A stretch of 64,000 nt of DNA from Paenibacillus lactis (lineage in GTDB: Bacteria; Bacillota; Bacilli; Paenibacillales; Paenibacillaceae). This document shows, piece after piece, positions 43,126 to 53,200 of the stretch. Below the pieces are notes generated by a model. The model ran no database searches, was not told the DNA's origin, and saw only the letters and a program-made list of their open reading frames with translations. The stretch covers positions 62,001 through 126,000 of the forward strand of contig NZ_JAGGKI010000010.1 in the NCBI RefSeq assembly GCF_017873605.1, in the 5' to 3' direction. The translations under genes were made by a program, and so were the position numbers. Numbering within the stretch: position 1 is the first letter of the stretch; each line of letters begins with the position of its first letter.

Positions 43126-43853
43126 GGCAGAACATCCTTCATATGAGCCGCCGCCTCCTGTAATGACTCAAAGGTGCCGGCATCACACCACCACTGCTGC
43201 AGGATGTCATACATCAGCTTGCCGTCTGCTGCGTACAGGTTGTTGACATCCGTGATCTCCAATTCGCCTCTCTCCGAAGGATGGATCCGGCGAATGATGT
43301 CAAACACCGCATCATCATACATATAGATTCCGGTCACCGCTTGGCGGCTGCGAGGATTAATCGGTTTCTCCTCGATGAAGAGCAGCTTTCCGCTCCCGTC
43401 CTCGGCAAATACGGGCACGCCATATCTATGCGGGCGATCCGTCGGGCTAAGCAGCACCATCGCCGTGCCCGGCGGCTGCCCCATATATTTCTGGATGAAC
43501 GGCTTCAACTCATCTTGAAACAGATTATCGCCCAGCAGAACGACAAACTTTTCCCCAGGCAGGATGTAACCTCGCGCCAGCTCCAGTGCTTCCGCAATCC
43601 CGCCAGCCTGCTCCTGGACTCGGTAGGTCAGGTTCACGCCAAAATCCCGGCCGTTCTCCAAATACTCTGCATATAATCCAACCGATTTGGAGCCGGTAAT
43701 CAGCATGATATCCTCGATACCGGCTTGATGGAGCTTGTGAATGCCGTATGCGATCATCGGATGCCTGCCTACCGGAAGCAGGTGCTTATTCATATATTTC
43801 GTTAACGGAAGAAGACGGGTTCCGTTTCCTCCCGCCAGCAATACCCCCTTCAT
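43122..43853 (-). CDS. Sugar nucleotidyltransferase (RmlA/SpsI-like)
   Basis: 243 residues. NTP-transferase signature MKGVLLAGGNGTRLLPLTKYMNKHLLPVGRHPMI at the N-terminus, GDNLF with the metal Asp, RYGVPVF, EEKP and TGIYMYD further on. It activates a sugar-1-phosphate with dTTP or another NTP, like RmlA and the B. subtilis spore-coat polysaccharide enzyme SpsI, but it is shorter (about 290 in RmlA). The rest of a dTDP-rhamnose pathway is not in this operon. Overlaps the neighbouring genes by four bases each way. Confidence 0.87.
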   Translation of the reverse strand: MKGVLLAGGNGTRLLPLTKYMNKHLLPVGRHPMIAYGIHKLHQAGIEDIMLITGSKSVGLYAEYLENGRDFGVNLTYRVQEQAGGIAEALELARGYILPGEKFVVLLGDNLFQDELKPFIQKYMGQPPGTAMVLLSPTDRPHRYGVPVFAEDGSGKLLFIEEKPINPRSRQAVTGIYMYDDAVFDIIRRIHPSERGELEITDVNNLYAADGKLMYDILQQWWCDAGTFESLQEAAAHMKDVLP

Positions 43854-44611
43854 GATGCGTCACCTCTCTCCTCGATGAACTGTAACGGATCCACTTTCCA
43901 TTTATCTACAAACCGCTTGCGGTTCCGCTCCACCAACTCTTGGAACCCTCCGGGGTACCGGTTTCGGAAGCTCGCGCTTCCTTCATGATGGACCAGCACA
44001 TTACCGGCTACCAGCAGCTTGAAGCCAGCCAGGCGGGCACGGTAGCAGTAATCATCATCCTCGTAATGTCCCGGGGAATACATCTCATCCAACAGGCCGA
44101 TACGCTCCATCACCGTACGTTTAAACAAGTAACATAACCCGACGATGCGGTGGACTTCCTTCCACTTTGCGGGGTCCGGCACATTCCAGGACTCGGCCTC
44201 ACGAATAAAGCCCGCTAAATCGCTGTATCCGACCTTCACCTGTTGGATGCCGCTGGCGTAATTCGTTACTGGTCCAACAATCCCGATGTCCTCCCTGCTG
44301 TACAGCGCATCCAGCATATAGGACAGCCAGCGCGGCGAGGCAAAGCAATCGTTATTCAGCAAGAGCAAATTGTCGCCGGAGGCGATCCGCAAACCGCGAT
44401 TGCAGGCGACGGGAAACCCGGCGTTATCCGGCAGGGATACAAGCAGCAGCTTCTCACGAATACAATATGCAGCTGTGCCGTCACGGGAACCGTTATCCAC
44501 CACGATTATTTCGTAGGGCACGTTGGTATAAGCGCGGATATGCTCCACACATGTCCGAAGAAGATGAAGCCCGTTATACGTTGGAATAATAATGCTCGTC
44601 AGTCCGCTCAT
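43850..44611 (-). CDS. GT2 family glycosyltransferase
   Basis: 253 residues. GT-A core: LTSIIIPTYNGLHLLRTCVEHI, EIIVVDNGSRDGT, ACNRGLRIASGDNLLLLNNDCFASPRWL (the NND metal site), and YEDDDYCYRARLAGFKL near the acceptor site. This is the rhamnosyl-transferase-like branch of GT2. ATG 44611 follows GGAGG by eight bases; the longer frame lacks support. It overlaps both neighbours in the operon. Confidence 0.88.
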   Translation of the reverse strand: MSGLTSIIIPTYNGLHLLRTCVEHIRAYTNVPYEIIVVDNGSRDGTAAYCIREKLLLVSLPDNAGFPVACNRGLRIASGDNLLLLNNDCFASPRWLSYMLDALYSREDIGIVGPVTNYASGIQQVKVGYSDLAGFIREAESWNVPDPAKWKEVHRIVGLCYLFKRTVMERIGLLDEMYSPGHYEDDDYCYRARLAGFKLLVAGNVLVHHEGSASFRNRYPGGFQELVERNRKRFVDKWKVDPLQFIEERGDAS

Positions 44612-45678
44612 ATGCCGTTCCTCCGTATTGCGAATTCGTCCCGGGACACCTGTCCCCATTGCAGGCGGGTGCCGGCACTCTTCATGGCTTCCATCAGGGC
44701 CTCGATATGATCCCCAATGATCAGCCGGGCTACCGGATTATCCCTGCCTCGGTTCAACGTTCGTCTACGGTTGACGCTGAGCACATCTACCGTTTGAACC
44801 GCCTGGATTCGAAGCCCTGCCCGGATGGCAAGCGTCTGCGCTTTCGGCGGTACGGCAAGATTATCGTATCCGATCATCTCGATCGCCCTTCTTGACAGGG
44901 CATGGGGGACAGCGGTCATCGAATTCGCCTCCAGATCATCACGTCCCATCATCCGGTTAAGAAAGGTCTTGCAGCGGGTGACCTCATCCTGCCGGTCAAA
45001 CGCAGGCAAGAGAGGCATAATATCATTGAGTGCCACGTCCACGCCCCGATCTGCCGCCACCAAAAAGGCGGACAGTAAATGAGCGGACACCGGCATATCT
45101 CCATCTATAAACAAAACGAAGTCTCCCGTACTCAGCTTCGCTCCGATTCCACGCGCCACATCATGCCCAAGCCGCTCGGCGATATGAACGACGATCACAC
45201 CGTCGAAGGAACGCGCTGCAGCAAAGCTGCCGTCTTGGCTTCCGTTCACTACCACAATGATTTCATGGAAGGGAAGCCGCTTGAGCTCCCTCAATACCGC
45301 CGGCAGCGAACCCGCCTCGTTGCAGGCGGATACAACCACCGAAGGACGTCCTGCCAGAGGCGGCATTAGAGGGGAGGGAATCTGGCTGCCGGAGCTTCGG
45401 ACGAAGCCGCGGCGGAAGGATTCCGCAACGCCGGGCAGCAGGCGAAACAGCTGTCCGGCAGGCAATGCGGCCGATGCCAGCCACTGCCCAAACGCGGCGG
45501 CTGCGGCGCCTCCCCTTCTTCCCGCCAAGCGGCCGGCCGTCACTGCCATCCTCCCCCACCTGCCGTTCCGCAGGAAACGTAAGCCTGCGTTCCGTACTAA
45601 GCTTCTTCCCGGACGCCTCCGGCTGCGCCGGCGGATTAGCGCTGATGCTTTGGGGCCGTGCCTTTTCACACTCGTCAC
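44608..45678 (-). CDS. GT2-like glycosyltransferase with Arg-rich N-terminus
   Basis: 356 residues. The first 100 are Arg- and Ala-rich (RRRSRRRPGRSLVRN, GRLAGRRGG). The catalytic part begins SVVVSACNEAGSLPAVLRELKRLP, with EIIVVVNGSQDGSF and FVLFIDGDMPVSAHLL (DGD metal site), then GRDDLEANSMTAVPHALSRRAIEMIGYDNLAVPPKAQTLAI. The last motif also occurs in the gene upstream, so both are paralogues. GTG start overlaps the upstream stop (GTGA). Membership in GT2 is clear; the sugar is unknown. Confidence 0.83.
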   Translation of the reverse strand: MTSVKRHGPKASALIRRRSRRRPGRSLVRNAGLRFLRNGRWGRMAVTAGRLAGRRGGAAAAAFGQWLASAALPAGQLFRLLPGVAESFRRGFVRSSGSQIPSPLMPPLAGRPSVVVSACNEAGSLPAVLRELKRLPFHEIIVVVNGSQDGSFAAARSFDGVIVVHIAERLGHDVARGIGAKLSTGDFVLFIDGDMPVSAHLLSAFLVAADRGVDVALNDIMPLLPAFDRQDEVTRCKTFLNRMMGRDDLEANSMTAVPHALSRRAIEMIGYDNLAVPPKAQTLAIRAGLRIQAVQTVDVLSVNRRRTLNRGRDNPVARLIIGDHIEALMEAMKSAGTRLQWGQVSRDEFAIRRNGI

Positions 45679-46532
45679 CTCACCATGCTCCGTCTTCGTT
45701 CTCCATCATGAAATCCTCCGCGCACACCGCGCTCCGCCACCAATGCAGCCAATGCCTCCAGATGATCGCCCAGCACAAGCTTCTCGAGCGGATCTCCTCC
45801 GGCAGCCCGACCCGGGTTCAATCGGCCGACCTCTACCCGATGCACTGCCTCGACGCGCAATTCCCTGCACACCGCCGCAGCCTGGGCCTTCGGCGGCACG
45901 GACAGGATCTCGGCTCCGATCGTCTGCAGGGCACGTCGGCTTATGGCATGCGGAACAGCGGTCATGGATGCTCCCCGCAGATCGGGCCTGCCCAGCATGG
46001 AATTTAATGTATACTTCGCAAGAATGACCCGGTGCACCAGCGATCGGTCAGTAGGACCCGTATAATCGTTTAACGCCACATCGACTCCGGATTGCACCGC
46101 ATGCACAAATGGCTTCAATTCGCTAGAAGGAATCACCATATCGCTATCCGTAAACAGTAAGATTTGGCCCTTGGCCGCCTGTGCGCCCACGCTTCTTCCC
46201 ACATCGTTGCCCAGCGGGTCGGCAAAAGCCAAAACCTTCGCTCCCATACGCTCCGCTGCCATTTCCGTATGGTCCCTGCAACCATTCGCGACAACGATAA
46301 CCTCCGTTGCCGGATGGACGGCCCTCGCTTCGGCGATCACGGCGGCAATCTTGCCGGCTTCATTCATAGCCGGGATAATGACCGATACCAACGGTTCCGG
46401 ATGGTTCTGCTTTGGGATCAGCGGTTCAAAGAAACGGTAGGTCAGCCCTATCGGCGCCGTCTCCGGGACCTGCGGCGCGGAAGGGCGCCGGACCCTTGAT
46501 CTTCTTGGTCTTAACCGCTGCACGTGACGCAT
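45675..46532 (-). CDS. GT2-like glycosyltransferase, paralogue, with Arg-rich N-terminus
   Basis: 285 residues. Begins MRHVQRLRPRRSRVRRPSA; then VSVIIPAMNEAGKIAAVIAEARAVHPATEVIVVANGCRDHTEMA, ILLFTDSDMVIPSSELKPF (DSD metal site) and GRPDLRGASMTAVPHAISRRALQTIGAEILSVPPKAQAAAV. Start ATG 46532 has GGAGG nine bases upstream. It is the first gene of the five-gene operon 46532-42394 and lies about 50 bases after a good SigK-type promoter, pointing to late mother-cell expression. Confidence 0.84.
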   Translation of the reverse strand: MRHVQRLRPRRSRVRRPSAPQVPETAPIGLTYRFFEPLIPKQNHPEPLVSVIIPAMNEAGKIAAVIAEARAVHPATEVIVVANGCRDHTEMAAERMGAKVLAFADPLGNDVGRSVGAQAAKGQILLFTDSDMVIPSSELKPFVHAVQSGVDVALNDYTGPTDRSLVHRVILAKYTLNSMLGRPDLRGASMTAVPHAISRRALQTIGAEILSVPPKAQAAAVCRELRVEAVHRVEVGRLNPGRAAGGDPLEKLVLGDHLEALAALVAERGVRGGFHDGERRRSMVR

Positions 46533-46584
46533 GATCGTATTCCTCCTCCGCAAAGGGGTCTCTTTTCTCCTCGGCAATCTATGC

Positions 46585-46611
46585 TATTGTATGTAAGACA
46601 TCCGGCACCGT
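46585..46611 (-). promoter_or_regulatory. SigK-type promoter of the glycosyltransferase operon
   Basis: CATACAATA (complement of 46585-46593) matches CATAnnnTA exactly, and AC (complement of 46610-46611) lies 16 bases upstream, the spacing of SigK promoters. It sits after the terminator of the WIAG-tail-like gene. Confidence 0.6.
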
Positions 46612-46668
46612 AACGGCATATGTACAGTCATCTCTGCTTGACTTACCTCGTGAATCCTGGATGCATAC

Positions 46669-46694
46669 AAAAGGGCTGGAGTCGCCTCCAGCCC
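46669..46694 (-). terminator. Terminator of the WIAG-tail-like gene
   Basis: GGGCTGGAG (46673-46681) pairs with CTCCAGCCC (46686-46694); TTTT follows on the minus strand. Confidence 0.8.
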
Positions 46695-46714
46695 TGCTGA
46701 CCGTTATGCTCTGC

Positions 46715-47290
46715 CTACTTCAAGCCGATGGCAATCCAGGACAGCCACCCTTCACCTGCGAGGCTGTCTTGGGGTCTTGTAATTCCTACAACCGCCTGCA
46801 GTTCATTTTTTGCGCGAACGCCCGCCTGGAATGCCGGGTCATTGCATGAAACGACCATCACATAATTTCCATCCGGGTAAAAGGCCTGCAGTGTTACGGA
46901 TACATCCATTTCCGTGGCGCCTTTCGGGAATATGAACGGTATTTGACCGAACTGCTGCATCACCGGCCGTTCCGCCGCTCCCTGCACAGGATTAAAATTC
47001 AGATGCTCTAATTCCACGGAGTTTAACGCGATCTTGGAGGATGTAATCGATTCAGGAGACAGATGAATGCTGTACACGGAATAATCTTCGATGGCTTCGC
47101 TTCGCACACTCCGATGCTTAAGATGGGAAGCGCTGATCGTATCCTCGGCCAAAGCATACTCCGAGTCGCCGTCTGCCCGATCGGCTCCGGCCGTTGTTTT
47201 TCCCCTGAAGGCGGATGTCCGGAGACGTCCGGAATATCGCCGGCAAGGGCGTATCCCTCTCCCTCTCGTAATCCTTCTGGCTTTGTTCAC
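46715..47290 (-). CDS. WIAG-tail-like surface protein
   Basis: 191 residues. Arg-rich start (KARRITRGRGIRPCRRYSGRLR), then pentapeptide-like repeats with alternating hydrophobic/Ser residues (TISASHLKHRSVRSEAIEDYSVYSIHLSPESITSSKIALNSVELEHL), then a beta domain FIFPKGATEMDVSVTLQAFYPDGNYVMVVSCNDP and a conserved end LSWIAIGLK. This matches, from memory, the WIAG-tail proteins of Paenibacillus, thought to be surface proteins. It has its own terminator and GTG start with AGGAG ten bases upstream. Plausible structural acceptor for the sugars made next to it. Confidence 0.65.
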   Translation of the reverse strand: MNKARRITRGRGIRPCRRYSGRLRTSAFRGKTTAGADRADGDSEYALAEDTISASHLKHRSVRSEAIEDYSVYSIHLSPESITSSKIALNSVELEHLNFNPVQGAAERPVMQQFGQIPFIFPKGATEMDVSVTLQAFYPDGNYVMVVSCNDPAFQAGVRAKNELQAVVGITRPQDSLAGEGWLSWIAIGLK

Positions 47291-47572
47291 TGTCGGCTCT
47301 CTCCTCTGCTCTAATCGTTACATTCATCCTATTCGGGAAGGAGGGCTCCTGCCACTGCACCCGGGTTTTGCATGCAGACATGTTATTTCCCGGGCTATAA
47401 GCTAGAGCACCCCGGCTTACTTGCAGCCGGTGTACTAGTATCCATTCCGAGCCGGCCCGATTATGAGGATTCCGTAAAAAGGGCAGGCATCCATGATCGA
47501 TTGTAGATCGTATAAATATAAACCGTTAAGATTGCGTATTTCTTTTGTCCCGTTTGTTTCAGATGGTCGGAC

Positions 47573-48718
47573 TCAGATCGTCTGCATCAGCCGCACCCAG
47601 CGCTCCGCGGTATGGTCCCATCTAAAGCGCTGGCGGACCGCTTCACGGCCAGCCATCCCGAGCCGAATGCGCAGCTCCTCGTTCTTCAGCAGACGGTCAA
47701 TCTGTTCAACGAGTCCGGTCTGCAGCTCATCCCCTTTGACCAAATATCCCGTAACGCCGTTTTCAATGATTTCCGGTATACCTCCTGCACTTGCGGCAAT
47801 GACCGGCACACCGGCTGCCATCGCTTCTACGTTCACGAGTCCGAACGCCTCCCTTGGAGCGGACGGGACGACAACGACATCCGCCAGCGAGTACCAGTCC
47901 GCGATAGCCGGATACGGAACAAAGGGGCGAAAATGCACCCACTTCTGATATGGCCTTGCCGCTTGCTTCAGTTCCCGGACATAAGCGGTTTCCCGGTCGG
48001 ATCCGTAAGCCGCGCTTCCGACAATAAGAAGCAGGACATTCGGATGTCTTTCGACCAATTGGGGCAATGCTGCGATGAGATGGTGAACGCCTTTGTCCGG
48101 AATGAGCCGTCCGGCAAACATAACAATACGACGTCCGCTCCAGCCAAAGTGCGCCAGCCTCCCCTCTTTCAGCGCTTTGGCCGCCGGACTGAACGGCGGA
48201 GTGAAATGCTCGAGGCGGACACCGAGATGATTGATCGTCATTTTCTCATGGAGCCATGGGTATAGCGAGGTTATTTCCTCCAGCAAAAACCGGCTGTTGA
48301 CGACAATTCCGTCCATCCAGCGGGCGATGCTCCCAAATCGCTGCCGGCTTATATAAGGCGGGGAGATGAAGGTATTCGAATGAAGATTCAGCACAATTTT
48401 GATATCCGGAAGATGCATCTTCAGACGCTGGGCCAGAAGCGGACGATTGTGCACTTCAATGATGTCGGGTCTCCACTTCTGAAGTCTTCGCAGCAGGGAG
48501 GAATAGTAGCTGGCACCGGCCGGCAGGCGGTAGCACGGCACTCCTCCAATCGTGTCTTTAACAGGCAGTCCTTTGCCCACCACACCATAGATTCGGACGT
48601 CCATCGCCTCTTGAGCTAAAGGAATGATCTGTTCGACGACCCGCTCCACGGAACTGCTCCTTCCTGATGGAATGACAAAAGACCCCGGCGTCACGACCGC
48701 CACCTTCCGTAAACTCAT
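47573..48718 (-). CDS. GT4 glycosyltransferase, CotSA-like
   Basis: 381 residues. GT-B fold: VAVVTPGSFVIPSGRSSSVERVVEQIIPLA, EVHNRPLLAQRLKMHLPDIKIVLNLHSNTF, MFAGRLIPDKGVHHLIAALPQLVERHPNVLLLIVGSAAYGSD and VVVPSAPREAFGLVNVEAMAAGVPVIAASAGGIPEII. The 'VHNRP' and 'GRLxxxKG' pattern is shared with B. subtilis spore coat protein CotSA. ATG 48718 follows AAGGAT. It lies opposite the YheC/YheD gene. Confidence 0.85.
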   Translation of the reverse strand: MSLRKVAVVTPGSFVIPSGRSSSVERVVEQIIPLAQEAMDVRIYGVVGKGLPVKDTIGGVPCYRLPAGASYYSSLLRRLQKWRPDIIEVHNRPLLAQRLKMHLPDIKIVLNLHSNTFISPPYISRQRFGSIARWMDGIVVNSRFLLEEITSLYPWLHEKMTINHLGVRLEHFTPPFSPAAKALKEGRLAHFGWSGRRIVMFAGRLIPDKGVHHLIAALPQLVERHPNVLLLIVGSAAYGSDRETAYVRELKQAARPYQKWVHFRPFVPYPAIADWYSLADVVVVPSAPREAFGLVNVEAMAAGVPVIAASAGGIPEIIENGVTGYLVKGDELQTGLVEQIDRLLKNEELRIRLGMAGREAVRQRFRWDHTAERWVRLMQTI

Positions 48719-49045
48719 ATCTTCACATCCTTCTCGCAGCATATCTATTAAAAATTTCCATATCCACCCCATTGGATTCCCGAAATTCATAATTTCGCGG
48801 CAACCCGATCGGTGTATAGAATTTGATACGATTCATAAATCAATATTCCGGCCATGCTCTCCTCCGGTGCCTGATTTTCACCGTATCCGATGTGCCGTCT
48901 CCCCCGTCCCATAGGGAAGCGAACATGCTCACCTGAAAGAATAGGCCAACCATGCACGACACCCGTCCATCCGGGACAAACTTTCCTATGCATACGATGA
49001 GATACGAAAAAACTACAAAGATTTGTGGCAGCAAGGAGGATGACC

Positions 49046-50152
49046 ATGCATCCGGAATTTGTCGGCATTCTGCTTAACAACAGCACGTATCGCAGAATTT
49101 CCAGCGGGAGAATCGGTACCGAATCACTGAGCAACTATGAAGAAGCAGCTGCCATATACGGACTGGTTCCTTGTTTTTTTACCATCCGCCATATTTCGCT
49201 TGAAACCGGAGAGGTCACCGGATTTATGCCGAAGCGGCCGTACGGATATACACGCGTGCGTATTCCGATTCCACGGGCGATTCATATGCGGGCCATTTAT
49301 TCCCATCGGCGGGAACGATCCCAGATCGAAGATCTTATCCAGCGCGGATTCTTCGTATACAACGGCCGCACCCGGTACGGCAAGGATGCTATACATCGTA
49401 TGCTGGAGCAGGACCCAGAGGTCACACCTGCCCTGCCGCATACGGTAAAAGCTACCGCTGCCTCCATTCGAACGATGCTTCACGAGTATGGCGACCTGGT
49501 CCTGAAGCCCTGCAGCGGCAGCGTAGGCGTAGGGATCATGCGGTTGCGAAGCAGTCCGCCGGGCAGCTTGCTCACCTACTCCCGCTCCTCTCCTTCAGCG
49601 AAGGGCTGGCGAACCGTGAAGCTTGCAGCCGGAAATCTGCATCCGCTGATCTTTCAGCGAATCCGGCGGGCTCCCTTTCTTGCCCAGGAACGCATTCCGC
49701 TGGCCGAGTATAAGGGACGCCCTTTCGACATCCGCGTGACCGTTCAGCGGGGAGGCAGCGGAGCCTGGGAGGTAGCGGGCATGTTTGCCAAGACCTCGCC
49801 GCCGCGCACATTTGTCTCGAACATCGCCCAGGGCGGATCGGCTTACCAAGTCCCGTATATCCTGCAGAACAGCCTGCCGGACCTGCCGGTTCCGCTCATG
49901 ATGAAACGAATCACGGAATTTTCCCTTCATATCGCCCGCGTGCTGTCCCTGTTTATACCGTATGCAGCGGACTTTGGTCTCGACATCGGAATTACGGCGG
50001 ATGGGAAGCTATATTTCATCGAATGCAACGGATGTGATCAGCGCTACGGATTTTTGGAGGCAGGGATGGAGGAAGCGTGGAGAACCGCTTACCGCAATCC
50101 GATGGCCTTCGCCCGTTATCTATATGATCACCAGGCATGGCCCGATTACTAG
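49046..50152 (+). CDS. YheC/YheD-family ATP-grasp protein, spore-coat associated
   Basis: 368 residues. ATP-grasp: LVLKPCSGSVGVGIMRL (ATP loop), LAQERIPLAEYKGRPFDIRVTVQRGGSGAWEVAGMFAK and FGLDIGITADGKLYFIECNG (metal site, GLD-G-ITxDG-xx-FIE-N), the YheC/YheD pattern. B. subtilis YheC and YheD are coat-associated. The reaction is not known; a peptide or amino-acid ligation onto a surface polymer would fit. AAGGAGG lies six bases before ATG 49046. The only plus-strand gene in the glycan region and divergent from the CotSA-like gene. Confidence 0.85.
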   Translation: MHPEFVGILLNNSTYRRISSGRIGTESLSNYEEAAAIYGLVPCFFTIRHISLETGEVTGFMPKRPYGYTRVRIPIPRAIHMRAIYSHRRERSQIEDLIQRGFFVYNGRTRYGKDAIHRMLEQDPEVTPALPHTVKATAASIRTMLHEYGDLVLKPCSGSVGVGIMRLRSSPPGSLLTYSRSSPSAKGWRTVKLAAGNLHPLIFQRIRRAPFLAQERIPLAEYKGRPFDIRVTVQRGGSGAWEVAGMFAKTSPPRTFVSNIAQGGSAYQVPYILQNSLPDLPVPLMMKRITEFSLHIARVLSLFIPYAADFGLDIGITADGKLYFIECNGCDQRYGFLEAGMEEAWRTAYRNPMAFARYLYDHQAWPDY

Positions 50153-50207
50153 TCGAACACTTTTGAGATCAAGTCTGTTGCGATTAGATGGACCGCAGGA
50201 ACAAAGG

Positions 50208-50254
50208 AAAAAACGGGCCAATCAAGCATTACGAAGCTTGATTGGCCCGTCTTT
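50208..50254. terminator. Bidirectional terminator after the YheC/YheD gene
   Basis: ACGGGCCAATCAAGC (50213-50227) pairs with GCTTGATTGGCCCGT (50236-50250). The T run is longest on the minus strand, ending the large secreted-protein operon. Confidence 0.85.
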
Positions 50255-50299
50255 GAATGACGCCCAAAGCCAGGATACAGCAAAACAGCCGTAAAGACA

Positions 50300-53200
50300 T
50301 TAATGCGGTACCCTGGAAAGGAAGTCCCCCTTACTGGATTTGTCGCCATGATAGAATACGACATCGCCATCGAGCAGGCTGAATCGGTGCCCGTAAGGAT
50401 CGGTGTATGAGCTTGCGTACCCCTCCAGCCTCCATTGGTTCATCAGCCGAGCATGAATATACTGCAGATGCGGCCTTGCCGTGTTGCCATCCCGGATCGA
50501 TTCGAGGTTAAACCGAACGATGATATACCCTTTTTTCAGAAAAATATCGGACTTTTCATCCAATCGCCGGGTTCGACCGTGCTCTGCAATATTCGTTCCT
50601 TTCTTGACGACATATACATCAGAGGGAATGCTGAATTCCCCATACCACCGCTGGATTGCAGCGTTGGCTCGCCCGGCATCCACCGTTGCCGGCAGCCCTG
50701 CTTTCGGCCCGATCAACGTACGCACCCCTGACGGAAGCAGAAGCCAGTCATACCGGCCAACCCAGGTCTTGGATTTGCTAAGCTTCTCGATATACTGCTT
50801 GGTGAACGCTTCAGCAGGCATGCCGGCTGATGCCCCGCCTTGACGGTACAGATGGTCGGCTGTATCCCGAAGCTCTGCTAACGGCACGTTTCGAAGCCGC
50901 TCGTTCAGAATGACATATCGCTTCTCCGTGTCCTCAGGGGAGCCGATTCGTATAAACTTTCGGTCTCCGCTGTGGTAGTACAGATCCACCTCCTGCCGTC
51001 CCGTTCCATCCTTGCCCACAAAATAAAAGCTAGGCGTGATCGCGATCCCGTCTGCGGCACCGAACATATTGCCCTGGGTCTTCAAATCGAATTTGAAATG
51101 GTAGCCCGTCTTCACGGCGGCATTGTTATACCCTTTAGCCGGATGCTTCCCTGGCGCGATTGGGAGCATGTATGGAGCGGTATTCCCCCGGACTCCCCCA
51201 TCGATATCCCGAAGTCCCGTCCAATAGGAGACACCGCTTGAAACGGCGCTCCCCTTCTGTTTGCGGAAGACCCCCTCCCAGTTATAATCCGCGATATCGG
51301 TAATATGAAAATCATACATCCGCCCGATCACCTCTACAGGCTCGATGTCTGTGGCTGCATGGTGGATCAAATCCACATTTGCGCCCGGCTGCGTCGTATA
51401 ATCGGGCGGCGCATTCTCAGCAATCGTACGGAAATACACCTGATAATCCCCTTCATCAACCCAGACCGGCAGGAAAAATTCCGTATCGAGCTGGGCTGTC
51501 GGGATCGTGATCCACGTATTTTTCGGGTAGAACGTCCGCTTATCACCGCTGTACACATCAAACGGAAAATAGACCTGCTTCGCTTTTACATACTTGGCAT
51601 AATCCCGATTTCCGTAACCCGCAATATTGCGATGCTGTCCGGACGTCGGGATGCGTACCGTAAACGGTCTGTCCAAAATAAAGGCAGACCGGTCCGGATT
51701 CGGCACCGTCTTTTGATTATGAGCCCGATCATCCGTTACGGAGGAATAGTTGACCACGGGAGTATGAACGGTGACCGTATTGATACCGTAAATCGGGAAT
51801 TCCTTGTCGCTGCCTCCATTTATGCTCCCCGGCAGGAGGCCATACGCGATTATACCGGCGCTTGTTGTATTCGCCCGATTGGCCTTATCGCTGCTAATCA
51901 TGTTGCCGGGCTTGTACAGCACGTTCTCGCGGATCTGAGGCGGCTCGGGAATGCTTCCCGGCGTGGGACCGCTCTCCACAGTCCGGCGGCTGTCCATAAT
52001 CGTTGCTCCGTTAAAAATGAGGGAGTCATTGGTGACCTCCACTCGATCCACGCCGGCCTCTGCGATGCTTTGCAGATTTTCGCTAGGCGGGGATGGCTTG
52101 CTCTTGTAAGAGCTGCCTCCGTAGGAGCCGGACGGCGCTATGATCGGATCCGGCGGGGAAGGCGGATAGAAAGCACCCGTTTGGCTGGTTGAATACTGCG
52201 GCGGCTGATAGCCTTGCGGATCAAGGCGGATTTCATTGCCGGGGAGCGCATAATTTCGGAGCAGGCCTTGGTTGATTCTGTATACTTCCAGGTTGTCGAT
52301 CACCCAATAGGAGTAGGGACGCTTAACCGTATATCGCTCCGTCACTTTCTCTTCCGCTTGCTGGGGATCCGGTACCGTGGTCGGCTTACCGTCCGGTCCT
52401 TTTGGTCCGGGCTTGCCGGGATCCCAGTGCAGTGTCCAGCTCTTCTCCACATTCACTTCAAATGTGCATACCCCGGTCATTTTGACAAACGTGTTCTGAA
52501 CAAGATAGCTGCGAGCCAGAATGTTGCCGTATAAGCTCTCGGAGGTCGGAATTCCCTGCAGCACGTCAAAGCGTTCGCTGCCACGCTGATCGGCCAGGAT
52601 CTTCGCCGTCACCACCGGGTCCATATACCGTCCGTTGATCGTCTGCCCTGGAGCGGGCTCCGTACAGGCTCCGGTTGACGGGTCAGGCGGGGGCGGTGTG
52701 TCCCTGGTTGGTTCGTAGTAAAAGTACAGGTAATAGGTAGGGAAAGACCCGTCATAGGTAAACGGATACGGATCCCCCGGCGTAATTGGGCCGCCGCTCG
52801 GAGCAGCTATTGTGCTCTTCTTATGCCCCTTGTAGGTATAATCCGCATTGCCCGGTGTGTGCGTAAAAGCATAGGGCTTATCCTTCTCCAGCTTCTCCTC
52901 CCGGTCTGAAAAACCGGGGACTCCATGTAGCGGTTTCCCTGTAGTGGTGTAGTGTTTAATAATCGCATTTCCTTCCGCCGGTTCAAGCTCGATTTCGAAT
53001 AAGGTAGGGAAGTAGTAACGCCAGCCTTCGACGAGCGGTTCAAAGTGTTTTCCGTTTTTATCCATCTCCTCTTGTCTCCGGTCAATAGCCATTGGAGCTA
53101 CTAGGAGAGCATCAGTAACATACACAGGAACGTTGGCTATGTTAGTACCTTTCCCTGTCCATTGTCTTCCAGAAAAAAAATATGAAGGTGACGTAGCTCG

